Source of the DNA: Bombilactobacillus mellis
Lineage (GTDB): Bacteria > Bacillota > Bacilli > Lactobacillales > Lactobacillaceae
Assembly (NCBI RefSeq): GCF_000967245.1
Contig: NZ_KQ033878.1
Location: 310,001 to 374,000 of the forward strand
Direction: 5' to 3'
DNA: 64,000 nt
Shown: positions 6,882-16,488 of the stretch, in pieces
Numbering within the stretch: position 1 is the first letter of the stretch
Layout: each line of letters starts with the position of its first letter
Notes under the pieces: generated by a model
The model's database searches: none
What the model was told of the DNA's origin: nothing
Seen by the model: the letters and a program-made list of their open reading frames with translations, nothing else
Translations under genes and position numbers: made by a program

Positions 6882-8501
6882 TTATTTCCAGTATGCATAT
6901 TGTAATTGTCCTGAATTACCGGACAGAACATCCCACTTTAAACCACCTACCTTTTTATTAACAAAGTGTGCTTGGGCAGCTTGATAAGTTGGAGCTACAC
7001 CCGCAATTTTCATCAACCGTTGATCAGCCTGTTTCTCAAATTCCCAAAGTTGTTGAGCAGAATAAGTGGTTGTGTCTGAAACTTTATCCATAATTTCGTC
7101 ATATTGAGCATCTTTAGTTTTCGCAAAGTTAATTTGATTATTGCTGCGCATTCCATCTAGAAAATTCTGAGCATCGGGATAATCTGGTCCCCAACCTACA
7201 GTACAGATATCAAAATCACAACTAAAATCCCGGGAAACATGGCTAGCATGAGGTACTGAAACAATATCAATTTTTAAACCAGGTAGGTTTTTGTGAATCG
7301 CACCTTGAACATATTCGGCTAATTTCTTCTCGGTATCTACATCATCAACTAAGAAGTCTAAAGTTATTTTGGATTTTCCCAGTTCACCTTGAGCTTTTTG
7401 CCAATATTGCTTAGCCTGATTGATATCAGTTGGTGCTAAATCACCTACTTCATCAATAAAATCGCGTCCATTTTGAGGATTTTTAGCATAGTTTTTAGGA
7501 ACAATATTAGTTGCCGGTTGGGAGCCATCTTGTAAAACGCGTTCAGCCAATTGCTTACGGTCGATGACTAAACTAATTGCATGCCGTAAATTCTCATTAG
7601 CGGTGATTTTACGTTTCGAGTTGAAATAAATATAGTTATTTCTTCCAGTCGGCGTTACTACCAGTTCTTTACTACCGCGATTTTGTTTTACAAATTGACC
7701 ACTGACACTGGTTAAGTCCACACTGCCTGATTTGAACATACTTTGAGCTGTATTATCATCTTTAACAACGTTGACATCGACATGAGCAATTTGTACATTT
7801 TTGGCGTTCCAATAATATTTATTCTTAACATAATGCCAAGAATCATTGCTACCATTCCACCCCTTAAGGACATAAGGGCCATTAGCAACTGTGTTTTTTT
7901 CACTAGTGCCGTATTTTTCGCCATATTTTTTAATAGCTGCAGTTTGCAATGGTTTATATCCAGTAAATATATAATTCATAAAAGGAACCGGTTTTGTTAA
8001 CTTAATAGAAAAGGTTCGCTTATTTAAGGCTTTGACACCTAATTGGCGCGGATTCATTTTACCGGTGTTAATGGCTTTAAAATTCTGAATATATTGCACA
8101 CCTGTAGTTGCTTGTGACTTGGTTTTAGGATCAGTTGTTCGAATTAAAGAATTAACAAAATCTTGCGCTGTTACCGGGGTTCCATCTTGCCAACGAGCAT
8201 TTTTACGGATCTTAAAAGTATATTTAGTTCCATTTTCGGTCGGTTGAACAATCTTTTCTACCATTCCGGGAGCAATTTTATTATTACGATCCCGTCGATA
8301 AATTCCTTCACTAATTTGATCAATAATTGCACTACCATTAGTTTCAATAGATTTATTAGGATCAACTGTCATCGGTTCACCAGGGATTGTAATTTTTAAG
8401 GTTTGTTCACCTGCAACCGCTGCTTTAGTACCACAACCGGTTAATAAGACTATTCCCACCATTAAATACATCAACAGCCGCTGCTTATTTTTTTCCATCA
8501 T
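6882..8501 (-). CDS. oppA: Oligopeptide ABC transporter substrate-binding lipoprotein (OppA family)
   Basis: Extracellular solute-binding protein family 5, 539 residues. The signal peptide (about residues 1-22) ends in a lipobox, LLTGC, so the mature protein is a lipid-anchored receptor starting at Cys23. Family signatures are DPNKSIETNGSAIIDQI at the N-terminus, RKNARWQDGTPVTAQDFVNS near residue 100 and WGPDYPDAQNFLD near 430. No oppBCDF permease or ATPase genes are adjacent, so it must work with a transporter encoded elsewhere. A T-box leader with its own promoter lies directly upstream, so expression should rise when one amino acid is scarce. Ribosome binding site GGGGGAA, start ATG 8501 (or 8498). 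Confidence 0.92.
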   Translation of the reverse strand: MMEKNKQRLLMYLMVGIVLLTGCGTKAAVAGEQTLKITIPGEPMTVDPNKSIETNGSAIIDQISEGIYRRDRNNKIAPGMVEKIVQPTENGTKYTFKIRKNARWQDGTPVTAQDFVNSLIRTTDPKTKSQATTGVQYIQNFKAINTGKMNPRQLGVKALNKRTFSIKLTKPVPFMNYIFTGYKPLQTAAIKKYGEKYGTSEKNTVANGPYVLKGWNGSNDSWHYVKNKYYWNAKNVQIAHVDVNVVKDDNTAQSMFKSGSVDLTSVSGQFVKQNRGSKELVVTPTGRNNYIYFNSKRKITANENLRHAISLVIDRKQLAERVLQDGSQPATNIVPKNYAKNPQNGRDFIDEVGDLAPTDINQAKQYWQKAQGELGKSKITLDFLVDDVDTEKKLAEYVQGAIHKNLPGLKIDIVSVPHASHVSRDFSCDFDICTVGWGPDYPDAQNFLDGMRSNNQINFAKTKDAQYDEIMDKVSDTTTYSAQQLWEFEKQADQRLMKIAGVAPTYQAAQAHFVNKKVGGLKWDVLSGNSGQLQYAYWK

Positions 8502-8540
8502 TACTTCCCCCTTATTTTTAAAAATTAGTTGATAATTGCT

Positions 8541-8822
8541 AATAAAAAAACGCCCTTTTAGATAAACTATCTAAAAGGACGCCAACACGCGGTACCACCT
8601 TCGTTACGAAAATTAACTTTCGTCGCTCACGTACGCCTGAACTTAATCAAGATAACGTTAGCGCTATAGAGGGCGCACCCATATCATTCTGAGCGAATGA
8701 TCTGCTCTAATTTAACTTTTATTTTTAAGATGCTACACCCTCCCAGACAACGGTGCTCTCTTGAAACCTCTTAAAAACTACTCCTTAAATTATCTTAGCA
8801 ATTTCTCATCAACATTTAATGA
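8541..8822 (-). promoter_or_regulatory. T-box riboswitch leader of oppA
   Basis: The T-box core GGTGGTACCGCG is at 8588-8599 (minus strand). The terminator (CGTCCTTTTAGATA / TATCTAAAAGGGCG, then TTTTTTT) is at 8544-8581. Stem I is recognisable. Base helix TAATTTAA / TTAAATTA pairs 8785-8792 with 8708-8715, and the upper helix TTTTTAAGA / TCTTAAAAA pairs 8769-8777 with 8722-8730. AGTA sits in the 5' side of the specifier loop. AGAGAG and GTTG occupy the distal part. The 3' side of the specifier loop (8716-8721) reads TAAAAG, so the specifier is most likely AAA or AAG (lysine). The U in the UGGU bulge would pair with a discriminator A, which fits tRNA-Lys and disfavours serine. The specifier assignment is tentative; the T-box itself is certain. 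Confidence 0.93.
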
Positions 8823-8827
8823 TTATT

Positions 8828-8855
8828 ACTATAACAGATTAAAAAAACTTGTCAA
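8828..8855 (-). promoter_or_regulatory. Promoter of the T-box/oppA operon
   Basis: Minus-strand TTGACA (8850-8855), 16-nt spacer, TATAGT (8828-8833). The predicted start is near 8821. Confidence 0.8.
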
Positions 8856-9060
8856 GGTAGGAAATTAATTTTAATTATCTAAAAATATTGTATTTCGATT
8901 TCCTCAGACTGAGACTTTTTCATTTACCAATCATCTTTTATCGTTATGCTTATATCACTTATAAGGTCTTCATTGAAAGACATAATTTTTAATATTTAGG
9001 TTTAATTGACATGATCTGATAGAAATTGCTATCTAAAATTGCTTATTTAATATTCAATTG
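8856..9060. other. AT-rich intergenic stretch
   Basis: Between the T-box promoter and the phosphatase terminator. I see no open frame, tRNA or recognisable RNA motif. Confidence 0.5.
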
Positions 9061-9099
9061 AAAAAGGGGTTCTAACTATTTCTCTAATAGTTAGAACCC
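9061..9099 (-). terminator. Terminator of the tyrosine phosphatase gene
   Basis: GGGTTCTAACTATT / AATAGTTAGAACCC, a perfect 14-bp stem with a 5-nt loop, followed on the minus strand by CTTTTT. Confidence 0.9.
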
Positions 9100-9128
9100 T
9101 TAATTAAATTAATTTATAACTTTCAACC

Positions 9129-9878
9129 TTATTCCAAAAATTGCTTTTGTAATTTTTGAACTTTTTCTGGTCCAAAATTCAACTGTGTCTGAGCATAATG
9201 AAAAACATCCTGATAATTAGACTTAATTAAACGAAAAGAATTTTGTAAATATTCCGTCTTAACATATAAAGCAATGGCCAAGGCTTCTAGGGCCTCCGGT
9301 TTAGCCCCTTGCTGACGATAATAATCTATAATTTGATCATTAGCCTGTTTACGATCTTGATTAGTTTTTAAATAATCTTGCATAATTTGTTCTTCACTAA
9401 CATTTAACAAGGCTAAAATTAGCGCTGCTCCAAAACCTGTACGATCTTTGCCCGCAAAGCAGTGAAACAAAGTGGCTCCGGTTTGATTATTTAACACTAA
9501 ATCTAAAAACTGCTCGTAACCTGCTTGGGCGTTAGGATCCATGACTAAATCATGATAAATATTCAGCATATGCTGATCAACCTTGTCACTAGCACCAATG
9601 GTAATAAAGTCCTCTAAACTAGCATTATTCTGTGCCGACTTTAAGATATCAATATTGACAAATTGCACCCCGGGAATTTGATCATCAGGACGTTCTTGGA
9701 TTTCAAAATCACGGCGAAAATCGATTACTAACGTCACATCATAATCTGTAGCCAATTGCGTCTTAGTAGTTTCGTCAAGTTGGACTAATTCCCCTGATCT
9801 TAAAATTTTTTTAGTTCTAACTTTTTGCCCGTTGGCTGCCACTAATCCGCCTAAATCTCGAAAATTAGTTAATTTCAT
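9129..9878 (-). CDS. Tyrosine-protein phosphatase (Y_phosphatase3 / LipA-PtpB type)
   Basis: Single-domain phosphatase of 249 residues. The N-terminus NFRDLGGLVAANGQKVRTKKILRSG is typical of this family. The signature loop HCFAGKDRTG (C-x5-R, about residues 148-157) contains the nucleophilic cysteine and phosphate-binding arginine. The lysine and aspartate after the cysteine (AGKDR) resemble enzymes that also act on phosphoinositides. There is no signal peptide, so it is cytosolic. It is a monocistronic gene ending in a strong terminator. The substrate is unknown. The ribosome binding site GGAG is 7 nt before ATG. Confidence 0.9.
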   Translation of the reverse strand: MKLTNFRDLGGLVAANGQKVRTKKILRSGELVQLDETTKTQLATDYDVTLVIDFRRDFEIQERPDDQIPGVQFVNIDILKSAQNNASLEDFITIGASDKVDQHMLNIYHDLVMDPNAQAGYEQFLDLVLNNQTGATLFHCFAGKDRTGFGAALILALLNVSEEQIMQDYLKTNQDRKQANDQIIDYYRQQGAKPEALEALAIALYVKTEYLQNSFRLIKSNYQDVFHYAQTQLNFGPEKVQKLQKQFLE

Positions 9879-9983
9879 TTTTTGACTCCAATTTTTTAAT
9901 ATGTTTTTAGTGTACTACATTTTTATCTTGTTACTTACAAAGAAAACTCGTTTGCTAAAACCAAATTCCCAACTGCATTAATT

Positions 9984-11351
9984 TCAATGGGATAAGCGAT
10001 TTGATAAATAATAAATCACATAACAAATTATAACAAAAGGAATTGTACAATATAGAGCCACTCGCTGCTTAGGATCAAACCAAATTAATAAGCAGGAAAG
10101 ACCACTGGCAATCAAAGCAAAATAGGAAACCCACGGGTAACCCGGTGTTTGAAATTTTAACTCGTTTAATGAATGACCGGCCGCTTGAAACTCCTTGCGA
10201 AAATTAATTTCTGACAAAGCAATCGCCATCCACACGATCACTACTGCCAAACCAGAGATGGAAACTAATACTAAATAGACGGTATCAGCGGCGACCACAC
10301 TAGAAATCAAGGCCAAAATTCCACCCAACATGCTAAAACATAAAGCAACCACGGGCGAATTATTTTCATTAGTATGAGCAAACCATTCGGGAATGGTGCC
10401 CTCATTTGCTAATGACCAGAGCATTCTTGTCGAGGCGTATAAACCAGAATTAGCTGCCGAAATAATCGCAGTTAAAACCACGAAATTCATAACATCACCA
10501 GCAAAAGGAAGCTTCATCATTTTTAAAACATAAACGAAGGGACTTTGAGTAACTCCGGAAACTTGATAAGGAATTAAAGCAGCCATTACACAAATACTAC
10601 CTACAAAAAAGATAATTAAACGCCACAAGGTTGTATTAATAGCTTTGGGAATTGTTTTATCAGGATTTTTAGCTTCACCAGCAGTTATACCAATCAACTC
10701 AGTTCCTGAAAAAGCAAAATTAACGGTTAACATTGTTGTGAAAACACCATGAAAGCCATTAGGAAACCACCCATTTTTATAGAAATTAGTGAATCCCGGT
10801 GCGTGATGATAATGGTTCAAAGGAATGATTCCGACGATTGCTAAAGCGCCTAAAATAATAAATACCACAATAGCAACTACTTTAACTGCGGAAAACCAAA
10901 ATTCACTTTCAGCAAAAACCCGTACGGAAAAATAATTGGTCAAAAAAATTACGATCATGAATAAGAGGCTCCACACCCAAACGGGAATATTAGTAAACCA
11001 CTGCCGCATAATTATTCCGGCAGCTGTAAATTCGGACCCTAAGGCAATTGTCCAAGTAAGCCAATATAAAATGGCAACAACAAAACCAGTTGCAGGGCCA
11101 ATATACTTTTTAGCATAGACATGAAAGGCACCCGTATACGGCATAGCTACGGACAATTCACCTAAACAAAGCATGACAGCATACACTAAAATAGCACCAA
11201 ATAAATAAGCGATGATTGTCCCTAAAGGACCAGCTTCATGAATTGTGTACCCAGAACTTAAAAACAGTCCGGTACCAATCACCCCGCCTAAAGAAATCAT
11301 CCGAATATGGCGGGCTTCCATTTTTCTTGTTAAATGAGTTTTATGAACCAT
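9984..11351 (-). CDS. Amino acid permease (APC family), possible S-methylmethionine permease
   Basis: Proton-coupled amino-acid transporter of the APC superfamily, 455 residues with about 12 membrane helices. The first helix carries the substrate-site motif [13 protein letters not shown], and helix 6 has [20 protein letters not shown] start at ATG 11351, 8 nt after GGAG; an in-frame GTG nine bases upstream overlaps that site. It diverges from the homocysteine S-methyltransferase gene with only 102 nt between starts. In other bacteria such a pair is mmuP-mmuM, so S-methylmethionine uptake is a reasonable inference. The sequence alone would also fit a lysine or general amino-acid permease. Confidence 0.85.
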   Translation of the reverse strand: MVHKTHLTRKMEARHIRMISLGGVIGTGLFLSSGYTIHEAGPLGTIIAYLFGAILVYAVMLCLGELSVAMPYTGAFHVYAKKYIGPATGFVVAILYWLTWTIALGSEFTAAGIIMRQWFTNIPVWVWSLLFMIVIFLTNYFSVRVFAESEFWFSAVKVVAIVVFIILGALAIVGIIPLNHYHHAPGFTNFYKNGWFPNGFHGVFTTMLTVNFAFSGTELIGITAGEAKNPDKTIPKAINTTLWRLIIFFVGSICVMAALIPYQVSGVTQSPFVYVLKMMKLPFAGDVMNFVVLTAIISAANSGLYASTRMLWSLANEGTIPEWFAHTNENNSPVVALCFSMLGGILALISSVVAADTVYLVLVSISGLAVVIVWMAIALSEINFRKEFQAAGHSLNELKFQTPGYPWVSYFALIASGLSCLLIWFDPKQRVALYCTIPFVIICYVIYYLSNRLSH

Positions 11352-11453
11352 TAATGTCACTCCTTATTGCTGTTAACTCTAAAAAACAATATAATTAGAA
11401 TATTATAACCAAATTATCATTTAAGCAAATGGAATTGGGAGGTTTACGGCAAT

Positions 11454-12374
11454 ATGGATTTAATCACAGCAGTTCACAATAAGGGGCTAGTAGTTGATGG
11501 AGCAATGTCTACTGCCTTAGAAAAATTAGGCGTCAATACTCAAAATAATCTTTGGACAGCCATTGCGCTAGTCAACGATTTAGAAAAAGTCTATCAAGTT
11601 CATTGGGACTATTTTCAAGCTGGTGCTCAACTGACCATTACTAATACTTATCAAGCCAACGTTCAAGGCTTTCTTAAAGCAGGTTATTCGCAGCAACAAG
11701 CACAGCAGTTTATCGCTCAAGCTGTTCAGATTGCTAAACAAGCGCGTTCGGATTATGAAAAAAAGACAGGCCGGCATAATTTTGTGGCAGGCACTATTGG
11801 TTCTTACGGGGCTTATTTGGCAGATGGCAGTGAGTACCGGGGTGATTATCATTTAACTACACAAGAATTATTGGATTTTCACTTACCACGGTTACAAGTT
11901 ATTTTAAAACAAGAGCCTGATTGTTTGGCAATTGAAACTCAACCCCAGCTTTTCGAAACCCAAACCCTCTTAAACTGGATGCAAAATAATGATTCCACTG
12001 TACCGATTTATGTTAGTTTTACCTTAAGAGATCCTAAGACTCTCAGCGATGGCACTACATTAGCACAAGCAATTAAAGTCATCAATCAATATCCGCAGGT
12101 TTTTGCTGCGGGGGTCAATTGCATTGCCCCAGCTTGGGTTTTACCGGCTGTCCAACAAATTCACACACAAACTACTAAAGAGATAATTGTTTATCCCAAT
12201 TCAGGTTCCAGTTACGATCCTCAAAGTAAAACCTGGCAGCCGCTCTCAGAAAAAATTGATTTTTATAGTTTAGCCAAAACCTGGTATCACGCTGGTGCTC
12301 ATCTTATTGGCGGCTGCTGCACTACCGGCGTAAAAGAAATCCAAGCCATTGCTCAGGCTTTTGAAGAACTTTAA
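11454..12374 (+). CDS. mmuM: Homocysteine S-methyltransferase
   Basis: Zinc-dependent enzyme that transfers the methyl group of S-methylmethionine (or S-adenosylmethionine) to homocysteine, making methionine. 306 residues, normal length. Near the N-terminus is VVDGAMSTALEKLG. Zinc ligands are Cys in GVNCIAP (about residue 223) and the CC pair in GGCCTTG (about 290). Ribosome binding site GGGAGG, 11 nt before ATG. The divergent permease supports an S-methylmethionine salvage unit. No S-box or methionine T-box is visible in the shared upstream region. Confidence 0.93.
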   Translation: MDLITAVHNKGLVVDGAMSTALEKLGVNTQNNLWTAIALVNDLEKVYQVHWDYFQAGAQLTITNTYQANVQGFLKAGYSQQQAQQFIAQAVQIAKQARSDYEKKTGRHNFVAGTIGSYGAYLADGSEYRGDYHLTTQELLDFHLPRLQVILKQEPDCLAIETQPQLFETQTLLNWMQNNDSTVPIYVSFTLRDPKTLSDGTTLAQAIKVINQYPQVFAAGVNCIAPAWVLPAVQQIHTQTTKEIIVYPNSGSSYDPQSKTWQPLSEKIDFYSLAKTWYHAGAHLIGGCCTTGVKEIQAIAQAFEEL

Positions 12375-12713
12375 AAAGATTTCGAGTAATTTTACTGATA
12401 AAAAATTTCATCAGAGAAAATAACAGAATTTTAGAAGCGCCTCTTAATGACGTGAATACTATTAACTTAACTGCTGGCTATTTTTCACTATGGCAAAATA
12501 GATTTATATTAAATTTCTATCAAAATAAGGATGTGTAAGGTGGAAGTTGGACAAAAAACTGATCTCTGATAACGGCTCGCTTTTATAAAACTGAAAAACT
12601 TCATTAAGAAAGCCACAATCCAAGTTTTATTTGGTGCTTTTACCAATTCCAAAATTATACCGATATTTTTATGTGAGTGATCCATGTGTTTTAGCAATTA
12701 TAATTTGCATAAT
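12375..12713. other. Non-coding stretch after mmuM
   Basis: About 340 nt without a convincing gene. A 62-codon minus-strand frame (12509-12697) has no ribosome binding site or recognisable domain, and I treat it as chance. An imperfect inverted repeat lies at about 12397-12416 (CTGATAAA / TTTCATCAG) without a U-tract. Confidence 0.45.
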
Positions 12714-12757
12714 ATAATAAGAGCTGAAATCAGAAAATTTCAGCTCTTATTATTTTC
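12714..12757. terminator. Bidirectional terminator between mmuM and the NAD(P)-binding protein gene
   Basis: ATAATAAGAGCTGAAAT / ATTTCAGCTCTTATTAT, a perfect 17-bp stem with a 6-nt loop. T-rich sequence follows on the plus side; the minus-side tract is weaker. Confidence 0.8.
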
Positions 12758-12769
12758 AACTTTATTTTA

Positions 12770-13450
12770 TTATTGTAAATTTGCGAGCGCCTGTGCAATA
12801 GGTGTACTACCATTGCTCAAATCAAAGCTCTGTTTAATTGTATTCGGCTGCTTTAAACACTCTACAATCGTTTCGGCTACATCACTTCGAGTAATGGTAC
12901 GCACTTTTCCAGCAACTTCCAACTCTAAGTTAGGAGCTAAATCAATTTGCCCTTGGGGCGCATCATTTACTAATAATGCTGGGCGAATAATTGTATAATC
13001 CAAATTACTATTTTTCAGCCAGATATCAGCATAATATTTTGCCGCATAATAATAATTACCAGTACTTAAATTTCGTTGTCCGTAAGACCACAATTCCCGA
13101 TTTTGACTGCCAATCGCACTAACAAGAAGAAAACGCGGTACTGACATAGTTTTTGCAGCCTCAATTGCTTTAACTGCACCATCTAAATCCACCATCATTG
13201 TTTTATCAGCCCCGGTTTTACCGCCTGAACCTACTGCAAATACTACGGCTTGAATATCCTGCATTGCCTTTTGCAGTTGTGTCATATCTTTTTCTACATC
13301 AACTAAAACACTATTGTAACCATGAGCCTGATAGTCCTCAACTTGTTTTAGCGAACGCAAGCCGCAGACTACGTCAAAAGCACTTTGTTGTAATTTCTTA
13401 ACTAGTATTTGACCAATTTGCCCGTGAGCACCCAATACTAAAACCTTCAT
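12770..13450 (-). CDS. NAD(P)H-binding atypical short-chain dehydrogenase (YwnB-like)
   Basis: Rossmann-fold protein of 226 residues. It starts MKVLVLGAHGQIGQILVKKL (GxxGxxG dinucleotide loop), has VVFAVGSGGKTGADKTMMVD in the middle and YYAAKYYADIWLKNSNLDYT (Y-x3-K like element) before the C-terminal part. It belongs to the NmrA/SDR-a5 type group annotated as NAD(P)H-binding or putative sugar epimerase; no substrate can be named. I place the start at ATG 13450. It follows GGAGG within the end of whiA and lies 1 nt from the whiA stop, so translation is probably coupled. Confidence 0.82.
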   Translation of the reverse strand: MKVLVLGAHGQIGQILVKKLQQSAFDVVCGLRSLKQVEDYQAHGYNSVLVDVEKDMTQLQKAMQDIQAVVFAVGSGGKTGADKTMMVDLDGAVKAIEAAKTMSVPRFLLVSAIGSQNRELWSYGQRNLSTGNYYYAAKYYADIWLKNSNLDYTIIRPALLVNDAPQGQIDLAPNLELEVAGKVRTITRSDVAETIVECLKQPNTIKQSFDLSNGSTPIAQALANLQ

Positions 13451-13451
13451 A

Positions 13452-14420
13452 TTAACCATCCTCCTTATCAGTTGAATTAACCGCAATTTGATAATGATTT
13501 TGAATTAAATCATCTAATTTTCGCAAACGGTGATTAATTCCAGATTTAGAAATAGCCCCGCTGGGAACCAACTTTCCTAGTTCGGTTAAAGACATTTCCG
13601 GATGGGCCAAGCGTAATTCCGCAATTTCTTTTAATTTGGGGGGTAATTTATCCAAACCATAATGATCCCGTAAAAACTTAATATTAGATATTTGGCGGCT
13701 CGCGGCTTTAATAGTTTTATTAATATTGGCATTTTCGCAATTGACCAATCGATTCACCGAATTCCGCATATCACGCACAATGCGGATGTCTTCAAACTTG
13801 AGCATGGAACTAGTAGCCCCAATAATTTGCAAAAATTCAGAAATTTTTTCCGCACCTTTTAAATAAGTAATATAGCCATTGCGTCGCTGTGTCGTCCGAG
13901 CTTTTAAATTAAATTGGTTCATTAAATACAAAATTCCTTGATTTTGATTTTCATAAAGTGAATAAATTTCCAAATGATAACGTGATGTTTCTGGACTATT
14001 AACGCTGCCACCAGCTAGAAAGGCGCCGCGCAGATAGGAACGCGCCCGCTGTTTAGAATCCAGTACATCTTCCGGGATGTCGGTCAGAATTTGAAAGTTG
14101 TTATCCTTTATAATGCGCAAATCAGCTAAAATCTCTGGAACATGTTGGCGTAAACGCACAATATATTGATTATTCTTTTTCAATTTCATTTTCCGCCGGA
14201 CCACTAAGTCAGAATCTACAGTATATAACTGATGCAACAAGGAATAAATCCGACGGGCGATCGCAGGATTTTCGGTAGGAATATTTAAAATAAAGTGATG
14301 CTGGATCAAAGATAAGCTGCCACTCATGCGAATGATGGCCGACAATTCTGCGCGAGCATGTTCAGGATGAACTTCTAATCCAGTTAATTCTTTTTTAACT
14401 TCACTTGCATAAGATGCCAC
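13452..14420 (-). CDS. whiA: DNA-binding protein WhiA
   Basis: Homologue of the actinobacterial sporulation regulator, conserved in Gram-positive bacteria and implicated in cell division and chromosome segregation in Firmicutes. 322 residues. The N-terminal two thirds resemble a degenerate LAGLIDADG homing-endonuclease fold ([16 protein letters not shown] near residue 130). The C-terminal domain is a helix-turn-helix ([20 protein letters not shown]). It ends MSLTELGKL...[18 protein letters not shown]. It lies 2 nt after yvcK and 1 nt before the next gene, within the rapZ-yvcK-whiA operon. Confidence 0.96.
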   Translation of the reverse strand: MASYASEVKKELTGLEVHPEHARAELSAIIRMSGSLSLIQHHFILNIPTENPAIARRIYSLLHQLYTVDSDLVVRRKMKLKKNNQYIVRLRQHVPEILADLRIIKDNNFQILTDIPEDVLDSKQRARSYLRGAFLAGGSVNSPETSRYHLEIYSLYENQNQGILYLMNQFNLKARTTQRRNGYITYLKGAEKISEFLQIIGATSSMLKFEDIRIVRDMRNSVNRLVNCENANINKTIKAASRQISNIKFLRDHYGLDKLPPKLKEIAELRLAHPEMSLTELGKLVPSGAISKSGINHRLRKLDDLIQNHYQIAVNSTDKEDG

Positions 14421-14422
14421 AT

Positions 14423-15463
14423 TTACCGCTCCTCATTTTTTCGGTTACCGGCCTGAAATGCTAAATTAACAATCTCTTGAGCCACCTTATGCCCATCATG
14501 AAAAGCCCCGCCATCATGCAAGGACAGAAAATCATCAGTAATTACCCGACAGCCCATTTGCCGCAAACCAGCAAAATCATTGCCTACTTGGCGCAAATAC
14601 TCATTATAGCGGACATAGTCCATATAATCGCTTGGAACCGGCGTACTATTTACTAAAACAGTATCAATGTAATGCCCACCTAAGTGCCGATTTAATACGC
14701 GCACATGATCGGCATCCGTAAAATTAACAGTTTCACCCTTTTGCGTCATGATATTACAAATATATATCACTTCTGCTGCGGTTTCACGGATCGCTTCGCC
14801 TAAATTTTTAATCATTAAATTAGGTAAAATACTCGTAAATAAACTTCCTGGGCCCAAAACAATCACATCTGCTTGCATAATCGAAGCTAAAACCGGCAAG
14901 ACTGCTTCAGGTTCTTCACTGGGATCATTAGTATCCGTAACCCAAACTCGTTCAATAGTTTTATCAGCGTAAGTAATTTCATGTTCACCCGCTAAAGTCG
15001 TTCCATCAGTAAACTTAGCATTTAAAGTTAATGGTTCATTTGAAGCTGGAAAAACATGACCTTCTACTTTCATCATCTGGGATAATTCCTGCACCGCATC
15101 AAAAATATTATTACCATCCATTTCCGATAAAGCGGCAATGATTAAATTACCGATCGCATGTCCTGCCAAAAAAGAATCATCACTTGCAAAGCGATATTGA
15201 AAAACATCCAATGACAACCGATCCAGATTGGAAAGTGCTACGAGGACGTTACGAATATCCCCCGGTGGCACCACGTTAATATAATTACGAATAGCTCCTG
15301 AAGATCCGCCATTATCGGCTACCGTAACAACAGCAGTGATATCAGCATTTAAATCACGTAAACTATTTAAAATAACCGGTAAGCCTGTACCGCCGCCAAT
15401 GACAGTAATCTTGGGTCTTCTACCCTTAATAACTTTAATAGTCTTTGCCGCATTTGAACTCAT
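14423..15463 (-). CDS. yvcK: Gluconeogenesis factor YvcK/GlmR (CofD-like)
   Basis: UDP-N-acetylglucosamine-binding regulator of carbon partitioning into cell wall precursors, needed in relatives for growth on gluconeogenic carbon and for cell shape. 346 residues. The N-terminal nucleotide-type loop [15 protein letters not shown] (about residue 22) is followed by [14 protein letters not shown] and [29 protein letters not shown] lies near residue 205. Its start overlaps the rapZ stop by 4 nt (ATGA) and its stop is 2 nt from whiA, giving the conserved three-gene operon. Confidence 0.95.
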   Translation of the reverse strand: MSSNAAKTIKVIKGRRPKITVIGGGTGLPVILNSLRDLNADITAVVTVADNGGSSGAIRNYINVVPPGDIRNVLVALSNLDRLSLDVFQYRFASDDSFLAGHAIGNLIIAALSEMDGNNIFDAVQELSQMMKVEGHVFPASNEPLTLNAKFTDGTTLAGEHEITYADKTIERVWVTDTNDPSEEPEAVLPVLASIMQADVIVLGPGSLFTSILPNLMIKNLGEAIRETAAEVIYICNIMTQKGETVNFTDADHVRVLNRHLGGHYIDTVLVNSTPVPSDYMDYVRYNEYLRQVGNDFAGLRQMGCRVITDDFLSLHDGGAFHDGHKVAQEIVNLAFQAGNRKNEER

Positions 15464-16353
15464 GAACGATGCACCGTTTCCTTATGTCGATTTATATCCC
15501 GATGAACAATCTTAACAGGATATCCTGCTTCTTGCAGATCCTGACCTAATCGCTGAGCAATCGCAACCGAGCGATGCTGGCCGCCAGTACAACCAATTGC
15601 AATCGTGAGGCTGGTCTTGCCTTCTTGCTGATAACCGGGAATAATACTTTTTAAAAGTGTTAAATATTGATGAAAAAAGTCTTGTGTGACCTCTTGTTGA
15701 AAAACATAGGCTGCTACTGCCGGCTGTAAACCGGTCTGTGGCCGCAATTCTGGTTGATAATAAGGATTCGGTAAGAAACGAACGTCCATCACATCATCAG
15801 CATCAATGGGAAGACCATATTTAAACCCAAAAGACATCATAACGATATGAAAAATATTGTCTTTTTTTTCTTCAAATTTTTTAAAAATTTGTTCCCTTAA
15901 TTGCCGTGGTGCTAATTCAGAGGTATCAATTACCAATTCTGCTTTTTTCCGAATCGGTGTTAACAGCTTCCGTTCTTTATTAATACCATCAATTAATCTG
16001 CCTTCCATGGCCAAAGGATGCGAACGGCGCGTTTCTTTATAGCGGGCTACTAATTCTGAGTCAGTGGCATCTAAAAATAAAATTCGGGTGCGGACGGATT
16101 TAATATCTTCAAAATCAGCAAATGCACTTAAGGCCTGATCATAAAATTCCCGCGAGCGAATATCTATCACTAAGGCCACGCGTTCAATTTTTTCTGAATT
16201 TTTTAACAATTCACCAAATTTTTCCAATAAAGACGGGGGCATATTGTCGATACAAAAATATCCCATATCTTCAAACGCCTGCACTGCCACAGTTTTACCG
16301 GCACCGCTCATTCCCGAAATAATTACTAGATCCTTGATAGTAGTTTCAGCCAC
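15460..16353 (-). CDS. rapZ: RNase adapter / nucleotide-binding protein RapZ (YvcJ)
   Basis: P-loop nucleotide-binding protein, 297 residues. Walker [13 protein letters not shown] is near residue 15, [13 protein letters not shown] follows, and the conserved C-terminal core has [20 protein letters not shown], and [16 protein letters not shown]. In Gram-negative bacteria RapZ guides RNase E to a GlmZ RNA; in Firmicutes the role (YvcJ) is linked to competence and is less clear. I choose GTG 16353 as start, 8 nt after GGAG. An in-frame GTG at 16362 would sit on the ribosome binding site. It is first gene of its operon. Confidence 0.94.
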   Translation of the reverse strand: MAETTIKDLVIISGMSGAGKTVAVQAFEDMGYFCIDNMPPSLLEKFGELLKNSEKIERVALVIDIRSREFYDQALSAFADFEDIKSVRTRILFLDATDSELVARYKETRRSHPLAMEGRLIDGINKERKLLTPIRKKAELVIDTSELAPRQLREQIFKKFEEKKDNIFHIVMMSFGFKYGLPIDADDVMDVRFLPNPYYQPELRPQTGLQPAVAAYVFQQEVTQDFFHQYLTLLKSIIPGYQQEGKTSLTIAIGCTGGQHRSVAIAQRLGQDLQEAGYPVKIVHRDINRHKETVHRS

Positions 16354-16383
16354 AGTCTTCACTCCTATTTTGCCACTAACCTT

Positions 16384-16414
16384 ATTATATAATAACTTGT
16401 CTTCATCTTTGCAA
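16384..16414 (-). promoter_or_regulatory. Promoter of rapZ-yvcK-whiA
   Basis: Minus-strand TTGCAA (16409-16414), 17 nt, TATATA (16386-16391); an overlapping TATAAT (16384-16389) would have 19-nt spacing. Confidence 0.6.
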
Positions 16415-16488
16415 TTCTAATCTAATATTTAACTATCACTTTCTAGAATAAATACTATGCAATCAGAACATTTATAATATCCACTAAA

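Noticed and set aside
12509-12697. 62-codon minus-strand open frame after mmuM
   Set aside because: No ribosome binding site, no recognisable domain and AT-rich composition of its surroundings; I considered a transposase remnant but no motif supports it.
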